The notes beneath the pieces were generated by a model. It saw only the letters and a list, made by a program, of their open reading frames with translations. It searched no databases and was not told the origin of the DNA. A DNA stretch of 64,000 nt from Agapanthus africanus. Lineage: Eukaryota > Streptophyta > Magnoliopsida > Asparagales > Amaryllidaceae. Positions 20,567-32,992 of this stretch are shown piece after piece (within the stretch, counting starts at the first letter, position 1; the number at the start of each line of letters is the position of its first letter). The stretch covers positions 112,611,241-112,675,240 of the forward strand of contig JASDDO010000016.1 in the NCBI GenBank assembly GCA_030015575.1, read 5' to 3'. The position numbers and the translations under genes are program-made.

Positions 20567-23500
20567 TGTAACATTTCAAAATAATAAAATATTATTTTTA
20601 GGAATTTTTATAATTTAATATTATTTTATTGATTATTTTAATATTAAATTTATAATTAAATATCGATAAATGGAAATTTTTTTGAAAAAATATGGAAAAT
20701 TCAAAAATTATGTATTCTATGGAAATTAGTCATTTTTAAGTTTTTATGAGCATTTATATACTAATTTAGTGCTAATCGCGATTAAAAATCGCTAAGCGGA
20801 TTTTTTGGCTTTTTGTGCAAAACTTGCACATATCATTTTTGGACTTGTGTCACATTTTTCTTACCATGGCTATCACTTTGGGACTACTATTTGAGTAAGA
20901 AGGAAAAGAAAAGAAAAGGGAAAAAAAAGGAAAAGGAATGATGAAGAGAGAGAGAGGGGGTAGGTATATGTTAGCTTTTTCTTTTGTAGCCATGCTCCCA
21001 TCATTCCCCATACTCATTTCTCTCTCCCCTCTCCCAAAATCAGCTGCTGCTCCTGCCCTTCCTCCTTCTTCCTCCTCTTAAAACCCCCCACAAAACCATG
21101 AAAACAAACACAAAACCTCATTCCCACTTCACTAAACTTGCTCACAAGCTCAAGATCTACGCTTTGGACCACGAAAGTAGATGTTTTGGTGTTGTTGAGG
21201 ATTCATGAGGGTCTTAAGAGGTAATTTCTTTAAAATTAGAGTGTTATTTCTTGTGCTTAAGTTTCAATTCAAGTTTCATATCGATATCGTGTAATTTGGT
21301 GCGTTTTGGACAAAACTAGAGAGGGTTAGGGTAAAGTTGAGATGTTTCTTTGCAATTGGACCCTAATGGTGACCTTAGGCCCTATATTGACTAAGACCCT
21401 GACCTAGCACAACCTGAAACCAAAAAATACGGAATTACGGGACTTTCATGTCGGTTTGTGAGTGATTAGGGTGTGCAGGTGAATCTGGGTTGACCCGGGG
21501 AGTTTCTGAGACAAACAAACAACTCTAGGGGCCAAATTAGGGTATTAGGAGGCCACCCTGACCAGACGGACCCCATTGGACATAGGGGGCCGGCCAGGAC
21601 GGTTTTGGCAAGGATGTGGCCGGCCATGTAGTGGTGGAATGTGTCGGGGTTGGTCCAGTAGCTCAAATACATCATATACATCACCCCGGACTTGATTGAT
21701 TGGCTAAATTTGGCCTGAGGCGAAATCTGGGATCGTTTTCTTGGATTGCTGCTTTGAATTGAGTTATTGTTTACCGTATTTTGATTTCTAGAATTTCGTA
21801 TTTGGGTTTTACCTCGGTCACTTGGCGTTTGTACGACTACATCGAGTGATTTCGAGTTGTTTTGCGAAGGCTAACTGTAGGTTATAACCTATAGGCCTTT
21901 TAGCGTATCGTGTTGGTTTTAGCATGTCGTTTTAAGTTTCGTTTTGGTTTTGATGTGATGCGATACGTGTGATATGTGTAGGTACCCCCACGACGATCCG
22001 AGATGATGCAGAAGATGAAGGCGACATCGATACCGACACGCAGGATACAGGTGAGTAGATTTATATCTACGGGGAGAAGTCGGGTGGATGGCGTATAGCA
22101 CCCCCGCAGTTCGTGGTGATGTATACGAATACGTATACACATAGATATTGATTATATTGTTTGAGATTATTGATGATAGAGATGGATCCTAGGTGTGATT
22201 GGATTGGTTTAGTATTGCGAAACCCTAGAGTAGTGGTTGCACCACACATACACACACACCCATACTTGCATACATTCTTCTTTCATATGTGCGTACATGG
22301 GATTACATATTGATGTGTATATTTACACATGGGTATGGGACTATGTGTTTATATACTGGATTTGAGGATAGTAATTGGGATTTGAGATGAGTCGATGAGA
22401 TTGGGCTTGAGGCCAGGAGATCGGTGATGTGATTTGGTTCGTATTGAGATACGACATGATGTTTTCGCGGGTCTTTTGGCGTAGTGATTCTTATACCTGC
22501 ATGCATACATAGATGGTATCAATATTGTACTAGACGTAGATCAGTACCCCGATCATGACATTTGATAAAGAGGATACCAGATAAATAGTAAGATGAATGT
22601 GATATTGACCCGTACCCAGATTTGGGATGCCGTACGACGGATTTACGTACGAGCTATATTTTGATGATTGATCCGCATTCTTGACTTGGGATGTCTGATT
22701 ATAGATATGATATCGGATATGATATTATTGAGGCGGGATCACCGACTAATATATATACAGGTATGTATATGTATCGACTCAGATGTTAGGCGGTTTCCTT
22801 ACCTGTAGCTCAGCTTGTTAGTTCAGCCGTATAGTTTAGTGTATTTGTTAGATTAGATTAGACTCCTACCTATTTCAAAACTAACGAATCGTGGGTATTT
22901 TAAAAGACAGCCCAAGGGATCCTACGGATATTTCAAAAGACGTATCTTTTCATAAAAACACCGTAGCCCCTATTTTCAAAACCCTATGATTCGTGTTATT
23001 TCAAAAGGCACCATTTGTAGGACTTATATTAGATTAATGCAGATTAGTTATAGTTGCATCTAGTATTCATCTCCCGCTCATTATTGTGGTTCGCTTCGCA
23101 TCGCATGCTTATATTACGTTTCATACTCCATTATTGATGTTATGCCGTTAGGACACCAGCACCATTACCGATGATGCGTATGTACCACGTACACTTACTT
23201 GCCGGCTCACACACATCTTCATCGGTAATTGCCATGTCACGTACACCTTAGAAAATATTATTGCATCGACATAGGTTGTTAGCTAATAATTTAGACATGA
23301 TATTAGTGTACTTGCCTTATATGCTAGATTAGACATTGTAATTATTACTTGTTACATCATGCATGTTATTATTCATGGATTTTTAAGCCTATATGCACTG
23401 TTTACATGCTATTGAGGATTGGATTCGGATTTCCATGAGATTTTCTGTATTTGGGGGAAAACCGCAAAACTTATATAAACTTCTTTTCTCTCTTTAAAAT

Positions 23501-24819
23501 AAAAAGTGCGGTTTTCCCATGATGTATGAGTCGTCCACCATGAGTTTGCTGATGGATTTGGAAACCCGATTCGAGGAGACGGATGAACCGTTTCGGGTAC
23601 ATGGTGGACCCGGTGCGGTACCCCAGGGCAAGATGAATGTGGTGATGACGTTGAGCCTGGCAGGGGAGCACTACCGACCGGTGATTTTACCTGACGCGTC
23701 GGATATCCGGAGAATACCGTCGTGGTCTTGAGATTTATGGTAGGGGCTGGTCTGGACTGACGGCGCCCTAGGTATTGTGATTGAGACATTGAGATTTCGA
23801 GATATGGAGGTACAGAGACTGTGATACAGAGATATCGAGATATTTAGATTACGTTTTGTGCCGATGTTAGGCACTGTTTTATGCTGATTTCATTATGATA
23901 CCTCATTTTAAAAATACAAAGGAAATCTCACTAAATTATGAAAACAGTCATTTACATGTATTCTGTTCTCATGCATTCATACCTCATTCATATGATATAT
24001 TGCCACCTGAGGCACTGACACGGGCATATGAGATTACACTCGGATTAGATATTTACCCTAGCCTTGTTATAGGCTGCATGTTATATTGGAGGATTATATA
24101 TTATGATCGTATGACCTATGATTGCGTCATACATGCGATTTTTATTCGTAGATGTTTTTCTATTCACGAGTTGGCAACTCACCCCCGTTGTGCCCCAGTT
24201 TCTTGCAGGTGTTGCCGTACGGATTCATTACGGCTTTGCGGGCACTGTACCTTTCGGGTGACTTGCTAGTAGGTGGGTTTATTGTATCACACCCATCATT
24301 ATTCATTGTATATTATATTCCAGTTGTATCTAGAAGTTCCATCAACCAAACAAGTAATTATTTCAGAGATAGAGACCAGTGTTGTTTATTCTATCGACCT
24401 TAGAGTCGCGCTTGTATTTATACGGATTTCATGCTGTTTTGAGTTTTCCTTTTCTGTTGTGATCCTCGCCTTTCGGCGTTGTATATTATATTGCTTGCGT
24501 GGTTGTGACCGTCGATTGACGAAGAGCTAGCTCCCGCTTGGGGATGCATTTTCCATTATATATGCTTTATCAGGTTTTGTACCCGTTTGGGGTCAGTTTT
24601 TACAAAGGAAACTCTGCCGAAATTTTTAGAAAGGACTTGTGATTTTAAAATGCATATTTCGGCGTATTTTGCAAAACTGCTTGATTTAAATTGGTTTTCC
24701 TACACTCTACTACTTTTCTTGGTTTGGATTTCTGGGTTTTCGGCTTACTTAGAATACGTACGCCTTGAGACGTTCGTAGTTTAAGTGCCGGTCATATTCC
24801 GTACTTTCGGGACGTGACA
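20567..24819 (+). repeat. LARD-like 3' LTR
   Basis: 4,253 bp, nearly identical to 13262-17516 (scattered point differences and small indels, of the order of 1% by eye). It is followed by the TSD copy AGCAG at 24820-24824. Contents are as in the 5' LTR. Confidence 0.9.
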
Positions 24820-25606
24820 AGCAGGTACTTTCTTGCTCTCTCCCCTCTCCTCTTTTAGCTCCAATTAACACTTTGCTGCAGGATTCTTTGCAAATAATCG
24901 CAGCTCGCAAATTGCAAATTAAAATTGTGCGTGATTTTTGTTTCTTGGTTGTTTTGCATTCTAAATACGGATACTAAAGGGCACGACCAAATCCAAATTA
25001 GGTGGGGATTTCATTACCCTTCCTAGGCCCCGAAAACCACCAAACTTGCATCCGCATTGACCCACATTAACTAAAAGAAATCTAGAGATGATTCTAAGGA
25101 CTGTCGCCCTCAATTAGGACAGAAGAGGGCCGTGGGTAATTCATTGCTTATCCGCGTTTTCTTGTGGTGCCTAAGGCGAGTGTGTCTAAGGCTAGTGGTT
25201 TTTAATTAGGCCCACTATTTACGTAGTGGAGTACCTTCCCACTTACCTGGCACTTATCCGGCCACAGGGGGACAAAGAGGCAGTGGACGATTGATCCTGC
25301 GACTTGTCTTTTGGCAGTTCGGAGCGGTCTAGAGCCGGACCTAGGTGACCACTAGATTCTAGAGTTGTGTTGCTGCATTTGGTTTGTCGCATCATTTTTT
25401 CAAAATCCGTCCCTTTTTCAAAAGCAAACACCGCATTCATTTACCCCTAATTATAAGTCAACGCTGCCACTTGTACTAACCCTTTTTAGTACAAGATAGG
25501 CTGGACACGGGATTCTAGTGCCCGTTTAGTCCGCGTACCCCTTATCGACTCCGAAGTCGATATTTCTCCATTTACCTCTTCTTTACCTACTACCACACCC
25601 ACCCCG
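24820..25606 (+). other. Athila leader, distal part
   Basis: After the second AGCAG the Athila leader resumes ('gtactttcttgctctctccc') and runs to the gag start. It is non-coding and moderately C/T-rich. Short frames on the minus strand at 25243 and 25486 have no known similarity. No promoter or further insertion is seen. Confidence 0.7.
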
Positions 25607-26640
25607 ATGGACCCGAATCCATCAAACTTCTTTAACCCTAATCTGCCGCCGTCCGTTGGTGCGCAGAATCCTCCCCACATTTCTCTCCAGGAAAGATGCT
25701 ATCTACATAGAGGTCCTCTTTCGACCTGCTTATCCACACCACCAGCCAATGGGGATAACTTTGAAATCAAGCCCCAGTATATCAATCTTTTACCCAAATA
25801 CCACGGACTCGAGACTGAGGACGCTTACATTTTCATTACCAAATTTGAAAACGTATGCGCAATGATGGGTACGTCACAACTTTCAGTGGATGCGATGCGT
25901 CTACGACTTCTTCCATTTACATTGTGCGATATAGCCGAGAAGTGGCTATATAACACTACCGGACATTCTATTACGAATTGGGAAGAATTCGTCGCTGCAT
26001 TCCTTAAGAAATTTTACCCAATCCAAAAGACGGCTCGAATCCGTAGCGAACTGAATCAATTTGCCCAGCTCCCTACCGAACCATTTTCAAAATACTTTGA
26101 CGTTTCAAGGATCTATTGGTTCAATGTCCTCATCACGGCATCCCGAGATGGGAGCTTTGCCGAATCATATATGAGGGCAGTAACCCTAGCACTAAACAGA
26201 GCCTTGAAAATATGTGTCAAGGTACTTTTATGTCTAAGGATGATGGGGAAGCTTGGCGATACTTAGAAGAGTTCGCTGAAAAATCACTACAGTGGGAGAG
26301 TGGAACTCAACCATTGAATAGGGGTGGCGTTCACCAAATAGATGTGTCCATAGGTGTTCGAGCTGAGATGGCAGCAATGCAAAAGAAGCTCGACGCTATG
26401 GAACACAAATTTGTAGCAGCCTCCCTAAACCCAGTGTCACTCCCCAAAACTGTATGTGGGTGCTGTTCTGATCCGTCTCACTTGACGGAAGAATGTCCGT
26501 TTCAAGGTCATGAGCATACCAATGCCACATTTCAAAGACCGAGAAACGATCCTTTTTCTTCCACATATAATCAGGGTTGGAGGAATCACCCTAATTTTGC
26601 TTGGAACCAAAATCAATCACAAAACACGGTTCCAAACTAA
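25607..26640 (+). pseudogene. gag: Athila-type gag, broken
   Basis: Capsid-type gag starting MDPNPSNFF at 25607. The conserved core reads LLPFTLCDIAEKWLY ... WEEFVAAFLKKFYP, then after a frame change VQCPHHGIPRW. A zinc knuckle of exact C-x2-C-x4-H-x4-C form (CGCCSDPSHLTEEC) lies near 26455-26496. It would form the virus-like particle and bind the genomic RNA. Two lesions are visible: a one-base loss near 26100, which shifts the frame just before the PHHG motif, and a TAA at 26638-26640. Beyond both, the reading is collinear with Athila gag, so this gag decayed recently. It leads in frame into the next segment. Confidence 0.85.
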
Positions 26641-28473
26641 AACAATTTTCAAAGGGTCCCTCCACCACAACAGCAGCCACAACTTCAATTGAGTCAGCAC
26701 CCCTTTCAAGCACATAATTTTCAAAATCAGGTCAACACACCTGCACTGTCTAGTCCTTTACAGTTGACCGGAACTGATGAATCCTTTTCTTTTACACAAT
26801 ACATGAATTTGATCTTAACAAATATCATGCAAGTTTCGGCTGAAATGAAATCTTCCGTCGATGACCTAAAGAGAAACTCAGCGTCCCAAAGCGAGAGTAT
26901 TAAATCGATGGAAGAAGAAATTGCACGATTAAAAGCCGAAATGAGTACACGAGAGAAAGGGAAACTTCCAGCTCAACCCTTACCCAATCCTGGTTATTCA
27001 CATCATGTGAATGCAATCACCACGTTGAGATCTGGAAGAGTGCTTGACAATCATGTTGGGGAAGAAGTTGATGATACTGAAAATTATATCAACACCCCGG
27101 CTGAGACCTTTCCACACACACACACTCCTAATTCTGACCCCAGTTCTTCTACCCCACCACCTTCTTCCGAGCCTATTCTCCATTTCCCAAAAGGCTCGCC
27201 ACTACAGCCCACCTCTTTTACCCCTCCACGGACGATTCCTACTTCTATTCTGGGATCGGTTCCACACACACTTCCTTCTCCTATGATGGACCCAGCGCTT
27301 ATTGCTAAAGCACCTTATCCTAATCGGTTAAGGGCTAACACACCAAGTCCACAAATGGAGAAGATCACTGAGATGTTTAAACAGGTTAACATCAATATCC
27401 CTCTTCTAGATGCTATCCAACAAGTCCCTGCATATGCGAAAGTTCTTAAAGATTTTTGTACTAGAAAGAGGAAGAAACAAATGCCCAAGAAGATATTCAT
27501 GGCTAAGACAGTAGACACAGCTTTCCCCCAGCAATTACCGAGGAAACGTAAGGATCCTGGATATCCTACTATTTCCATCTCTATTGGGGAGAAACACATT
27601 AACCGTGCTCTACTAGATCTTGGGGCAAGTGTTAACCTGCTTCCTTTCTCAGTTTATGAGCAGTTAGGAATTGGAGAGTTAAAACCATCTCCATGCACTC
27701 TCCAGATGGCTGACCGATCAATCACCAGACCTAGGGGTGAACTAGAGGATGTGTTAATAAAAATCGGGGGATTTATCTTCCCTGTAGATTTTATTGTAAT
27801 TGATACACAGCCTGTAGCGAACTCACGGAATCAAATTCCGGTGATTTTAGGTCGCCCCTTTTTGGCCACTTCCAATACTATCATCAATTGTCGTAACGGT
27901 TCTATGACCCTATCCTTCGGGAATAGGACAATTGAGATGAACATTTACAAGTTAGGAAGTGTACCCTCTGAACCTACTGCTCAGGTTTATTCTGTCGACT
28001 TAATGGATGTCGACAGCAGCGAATTTAATGATCCTCCTGATACCGATCTTGACTCTTTTCATATGTTGTTTGACCCAACTATGTATCATACACATACGGA
28101 CGCTTCCACCGAGATGTCCGGGTCAACAATTAACACGGATTATGAACTGCTTTTAAAGTCTGAAGATCACCCCGCACTTTGTGATGACATTATTCTTCGG
28201 GGTATAGATGAAACTTTTGAGGAGATCTTCGCTGATGAACTCGTATTTCTAAAAAGCACGGGTGTTGAGACGAATCATATCCAAATCAATGAAATTGAAC
28301 CTCCACCCCTTCTTCTGAAATGTAAAAAGAATGCGAGTAATCCATCACATACACTGCATCGTCTCTCCAAAATGAGACGCACACACATTCTCTTTCACCA
28401 CTTACCTTTTCCCCACTTCTTCTTCCACCAACCAGAGCACTGCATTGATAAAATTTTGAATGGTTGGTGTTGA
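26641..28473 (+). pseudogene. pol: Athila-type gag C-terminus and aspartic protease; no RT follows
   Basis: This is an open frame of about 610 codons in the same frame as the preceding gag segment (first internal methionine at 26689, numbering from there). Residues 50-90 form a short coiled coil. Residues 105-220 are a Pro/Ser/Thr-rich linker. IQQVPAYAKVLKDFCT (about 243-258) is the Athila signature before the protease. The protease has ALLDLGASVNLLPF (D310-L-G) and VILGRPFLA (about 385). DLGA instead of D[ST]G is normal in this lineage. The frame ends at 28473 with an acidic tail that shows no RT motif, so reverse transcription must have been supplied in trans. Confidence 0.85.
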
Positions 28474-29952
28474 CATTCGGTCTTTGCAAAGCTTGGCATC
28501 AACCACTGATTTTTGACCCCCACTTGTGATTTTCAAAAGTTTAACATTGCATAACTCAAGTTTGGGGGGGTATATTTTTTCTGGCTCTTGAAAAGAAATT
28601 TTTTTTTTTACAAAAAGATGAGCCAAAAATAAGTTTGGGGGAGGATCTTCACTTATATATTTTTCCCCCACGAATAAATTCCTCCCAAGCTTACAGGTTT
28701 TCGAGATTTAGCGGAAGGCAACAGTGAGGACACTGTTGAAAACAAGTTTGGGGGAGGTTTGTGCTTATTTTTGCATCATTTTGCATCATACATTGCATAA
28801 GCACAAAACATTTTCAAAACCTATAAAAATTCAAAAAAAAATTCAAAATTATAAAAATATTTTTTGTACATAAATTAGATAATAAAAGTTTAGATAGTGA
28901 AAAATTACATCCATGAGATTAGAAAAATTTAAGAAAACTAAGAAAATTAGAAGTTTTCTTATACGAACTAGTAATAAGTAGTTATGAGCCGTTGTCCCAA
29001 GGGTTAGTAAGATGAAGGACGTCACTAATCTAAGGATAAAAATAAGTCTGAAAAATAGTTTCTATTCTGGAAGCCAAACATTTTGAACGTTGATACCCTG
29101 CTATTCGCACTTACACACGTCTTAAAGCCTGGGATAGTAGAGGATACCTTGAAATGCTCTTGTCTTAAAGCCGAAAGTATGAAGGAAATAAAAAAAATGA
29201 AGAAAATATAAAGTGGTGAGAAAAATGAACACTGGTTTTGTTATCACCAAGGGAAAGAAAAAATATATAGCGAGGGTGCCTCTTCACCTAGTGCCCTAAG
29301 GCCAACTGGTCTGGGAGTCACTGCTATGCCTGAGGTGGTGCAAGACGAGGAAAATACACCAAGTAAGCAAGCACAGGAATAATCTGTCGGTTAGTACCTC
29401 AAGAAGTATTAACGGTCGCATGAAAGTGTGTGAGCAATCTCATCTAAATATTCATTAATTAAAAAGTACTGAGGCTGATGGGCATGAGTATGATAGCTTG
29501 AATTGAATTCTCCGGGTGTAGGGATGTCCTTTACACACACGCATGGTGATATGATCGATGTTTGGAATAAAGATAGGAATGAAGAATATGACGATGTTTT
29601 ATTGAGGGAGGACGTGATTTCTGACATCTTTTCATGACCATTAAGATAGGGATCATGACAACCGAAAAGCTAGCTTAGTTGGAAACCCTAATTTTCAAGG
29701 CTTTTCTTTTACAATTCTTTTCTTTAAATGTAATATTCATGATCTTCCTTTTATTATTGGATTTTGTGGGTGCAATCCGCTGAAAACCCTCAGGAGACAA
29801 CACTCCTCCTACTAGGGACACCTAGAGGTTCAAAGGCTTGTTGCACGTGCTCAGTGCAATCGTGTTGCCTACGAAAGTGTGCTAGTTAGTTTTTCTCTTT
29901 CTTTATTTTCTCCTTCTCTTTTTAATAAAATATTCGCTCGAGACGACCGAAA
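28474..29952 (+). other. Athila 3' non-coding region with repeated polypurine-like words
   Basis: No env-like or RT frame is present. The word AAGTTTGGGGG occurs near 28559, 28632 and 28744, and again as the true tract at 29955. These may be decoy or former polypurine tracts, or duplicated ends. The rest is A-rich (28800-28960) and otherwise featureless. Confidence 0.6.
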
Positions 29953-29969
29953 TTAAGTTTGGGGGTATT
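29953..29969 (+). other. Polypurine tract (Athila)
   Basis: TTAAGTTTGGGGGTATT abuts the 3' LTR start TGATCAGTCG at 29970. The G-run following AAGTTT is the usual Athila form. Confidence 0.75.
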
Positions 29970-31860
29970 TGATCAGTCGAAAATATTGCATATTTTAACC
30001 GGCAATTTCCCTATCATCTGCATACATATAGAAGTGTTCGGTATCCGTATTTCACATATTAGCAAATCTATCACAGATTATCAGATTACATGTACTAGAC
30101 CTTAAAACCGGCATTTCTAGGAAAATTGACTGCATTGCATGGCATCGCAATATTTCTATATGTTGCAACCCGTGTTTCAAAGTCTGTGCAGGAAAAGGAA
30201 AGCTTGCTCGAACATTACACCGCTCAAAAGATACGTCAACTCACTAACTTCAAATCTGGTATCAACCCAAAGGAGCAATCACAATTCAGCATATCATACA
30301 AAGCCCTAAACATCATCCCAAGACCACAGAAGAAAGCACCAAGCCCAAGGACCCCACATGGCCGCGGATCCGTGGCCAGAGATGGCTTAGGCCGCGGATC
30401 CGCGGTGGGCCCAGGGAATTAGTTCCCCAATTTCAGTGCACAACTCCTAGCTCAGTGGCTACAGTTCAGAAAAGCATAACAACTTTCAGAAGACTCCAGG
30501 GATTTCTACCAGATCAGCAAACACTTTGATCCACATTAAACTAGCCTATCATTCTAGAACTTTCCTCCTAAATCCTAGCTTAAACCCTAAGCTAGCTCCT
30601 AACAAACTCTCTCAACAAACTTTAGGAGGGAACTACCATTTCAAACTTAAACCTAGGGTTTGGATGCTCTATAAATAAGACCCTAGGCTCATTGTGAATT
30701 AAAATTCAACCTTGGGAATTATTCATCCAATTAGTGAATCTATCCCCAATCTATCTCTCTCTTCATCTTCTTCTTCCACAAGTCTAGTGACAGGGCTTAT
30801 GTGAAACCCTAACCCTAATTCCAACTCCAAAAGTCAAGATCCCGAGTACCCATTAAGCAAGAAGCCCGACAACCTTTAGGAGCGGAGCCGATATTCAACG
30901 GAGCAAGCGATCCGAGCCGATCCACGACTCATGAAGCCGAGCGACGCCCGATCAACAATCTAGATTCTTCTTCTTGTAGTTCTTGAAGCAAATGTAATCA
31001 AAATTGTTGAGATAAATAAAGGTGATATTCTTTTATCTTGTTTTCTTTAATTTTTGCATCATGATATCTTTACAATTAGTAAATCTTTTCTGTGTGGTGA
31101 TGTGTGAATAAAACTCCGCTCGTAGAGGAGTCGAGATGGTCAATAGAATGATGATGTAACATAGCTTTAATCGATTCTTGATTCCTACAAGTTTTGTAAA
31201 CCCTAGCAAGTTCAAGAACCGACAACCCATTTCGTTACGATGCTTTCTTGAATGATATCGCTCGAAATTGGGGAGTTAGGATCGTTTCTTGAAATTGCTA
31301 GAGGCTAGAATGTGAATGATATCGACAACAGAACAAGGGATAAGATGAAACCCTAGTTTCACGAGAAAACCCTAACTCTTGTCGATGATCATCGATCTAG
31401 TATCAATCCTTCGAAGGACACGAACACGATATCTTTAGATTACATCAAGTCTATCGATCCGATCGATTCCTACGAGCCTCTTTTAGATTCTTGACTGTTG
31501 ATTGGAAAAATATTATCGAAACCCAATTCTTGATTGTTTATCAGTTCTTGATTCTTGATTAAACATCGTGACACATGAATCAATTGATAAATTCTTGAAT
31601 CATGTTTTCTTTTCTTGTCAATTAAGTTTTCAATTCAAGCATATCATTAAAACGAATTGTGCAATCCCTGTGGACGATCCGCACTCACTACAAACTACAT
31701 CCGACACCGTAGTTTGATTGCGGTCAAAATATTTTTTTAGTTGTGAAGTTCTTTATAAATTTTCTGATTACCGACACAAGAAACGTTTTCAATCAAATGG
31801 TACCGTTTTAGGAGACCTTTGAATTGATTCATACTACACAACGGGAAAAACGATCAATCA
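29970..31860 (+). repeat. Athila 3' LTR
   Basis: 1,891 bp and uninterrupted, giving the complete LTR against which the split 5' copy was checked. The TATA box is at 30670-30677 and the GC palindrome pair at 30359-30405. It is followed by the TSD TCAGC at 31861-31865. Confidence 0.92.
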
Positions 31861-32992
31861 TCAGCCATCGATAATAAAAAGATGGCTGGATATGTTATCC
31901 ATAAGGTCTATATGGCGGGATGGCTCCCCAGCGACAAACTTCGCAGCAAAACCAAGGATGGGGCCACTACATCTCAAGCCCAATCTGGCTTGAATGTGGT
32001 TGCCGCTTCCCAAGAACAGCCGCCTCTGCCGGATGATGAAAATCCTCTCGATGAGGATGATTGGCAGAAAGACCCCTCAGTCCATGTAGAATCAAGCTCG
32101 GACAGCGAGGAAGAGACAACTTTTCTCCCCAGGACCGTAGAGCAAGAGCTGCTTCAAGAGCTTCGAAAACAGCTCAGGAGCAAAGATAAAGAAATGGCCA
32201 AGCTTTACTCCAAAATCGATGACCTGACGTATGTTGTGATGCAGCTTACGGCTCAAATTGCTCGAGCACCTCCCTATCAGGCACATGTCTCTACTCATGA
32301 GCCGGGTGATGGCAACCCGAAGCAACCGATGCATATCCCCTTGGGTCCAAGATTGGGCGAGCCGCATGAAAGCCAGCCACATTCCGCTTCTGGGGACGCC
32401 TTGGTCCCAGATAGGATTATCCCGCTAACACAAGATCGGATAATGGATTTGGTCACTAGCAAGGTTAGAACATTGGTAGCCAAAGCTCAGAAAGAAATTT
32501 GCAGTAGTGGGCGGCCATATCTCGCACAGTACGATCTGATCGAGTTCCCCAACGGTTACGTCATTCCTAAATTCGGAAGGTTTGACGGGATGGGAAACAC
32601 AAATCAGCACGTCGCCCACTTTAAAGCGTCGTGCGGAAATACAGGGGGGCAATGATGAGCTTCTTCTACGTCAGTTGGTCAATAGCCTGACCGGTGTTGA
32701 TTTCGACTGGTACGCAAGCATACCAGATGGGTCCGTCATTACTTTTGCCCAAATGGAGTATTTATTTCGGCAAAGATTCATGAGTGTCAGTGACAAAATC
32801 TCCATCGCTGGCTTCGTGAGAACCAAGCCGAGGAAAAATGAAAGCAACACGGACTTTATTGCCCGATGGCGCAACCTCATTGTCAAGTGCGAACCGCCAC
32901 TAGAGCAGGACCAGTTTGTCAGCCTCCTCATTGGGAACCTCAGCAATTGGATGGTCCTATTCTTGTGTACAACAGGCCTCAAGACGTTTTAG
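31861..32992 (+). pseudogene. gag: Tat-lineage gag, central part
   Basis: This continues the gag fragment at 1315-1475. It contains an acidic stretch (SSSDSEEE), a predicted coiled coil (EQELLQELRKQLRSKDKEM), then the gag core: FPNGYVIPKFGRFDGMGN ... NDELLLRQLVNSLTGVDFDWY ... FRQRFM ... NTDFIARWRNL. A run of six G at 32644-32649 shifts the frame just before NDELLL; a one-base gain explains it. A TAG at 32990-32992 then interrupts 'LKTF-stop-ELTKKVQMLE'. The words match the gag of plant Tat-type elements. It would assemble the particle. Confidence 0.8.

Larger units (their letters stand above)
13262..24819 (+). mobile_element. LARD-like non-autonomous element with 4.25-kb LTRs
   Basis: 11,558 bp flanked by AGCAG (13257-13261, 24820-24824). 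LTRs of 4,255 and 4,253 bp start TGTAACATTTC and end GACGTGACA. The interior is only 3,050 bp and has a tRNA-Met-type primer site at 17521, no recognisable gene, and the polypurine tract AAGGGGGGAAGAT. Long LTRs around a short non-coding interior is the layout described for large retrotransposon derivatives (LARDs) in barley. The termini and the pre-tract hairpin resemble the Del/Tekay element at 37106, so the driver was probably a gypsy chromovirus; that is inference. Confidence 0.88.
1476..31860 (+). mobile_element. Athila-type Ty3/gypsy element, gag-protease only, interrupted by two nested elements
   Basis: LTRs of about 1.89 kb start TGATCAGTCG and end GATCAATCA, and the element is flanked by the 5-bp duplication TCAGC (1471-1475, 31861-31865). 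The primer-binding site at 12937 matches the 3' end of plant tRNA-Asp, as is usual for Athila. The interior codes for an Athila-like gag and an aspartic protease (25607-28473), but no RT, RNase H or integrase motif exists anywhere in it, so the copy is non-autonomous. Two younger insertions inflate it: copia C1 (3341-12903) in the 5' LTR and a LARD-like element (13262-24819) in the leader. Without them it would be about 9.3 kb. Confidence 0.9.

Noticed and set aside
28474-29952. An env-like gene, as found in some Athila elements
   Set aside because: No frame of useful length and no transmembrane-type segment exists in this interval on the + strand.
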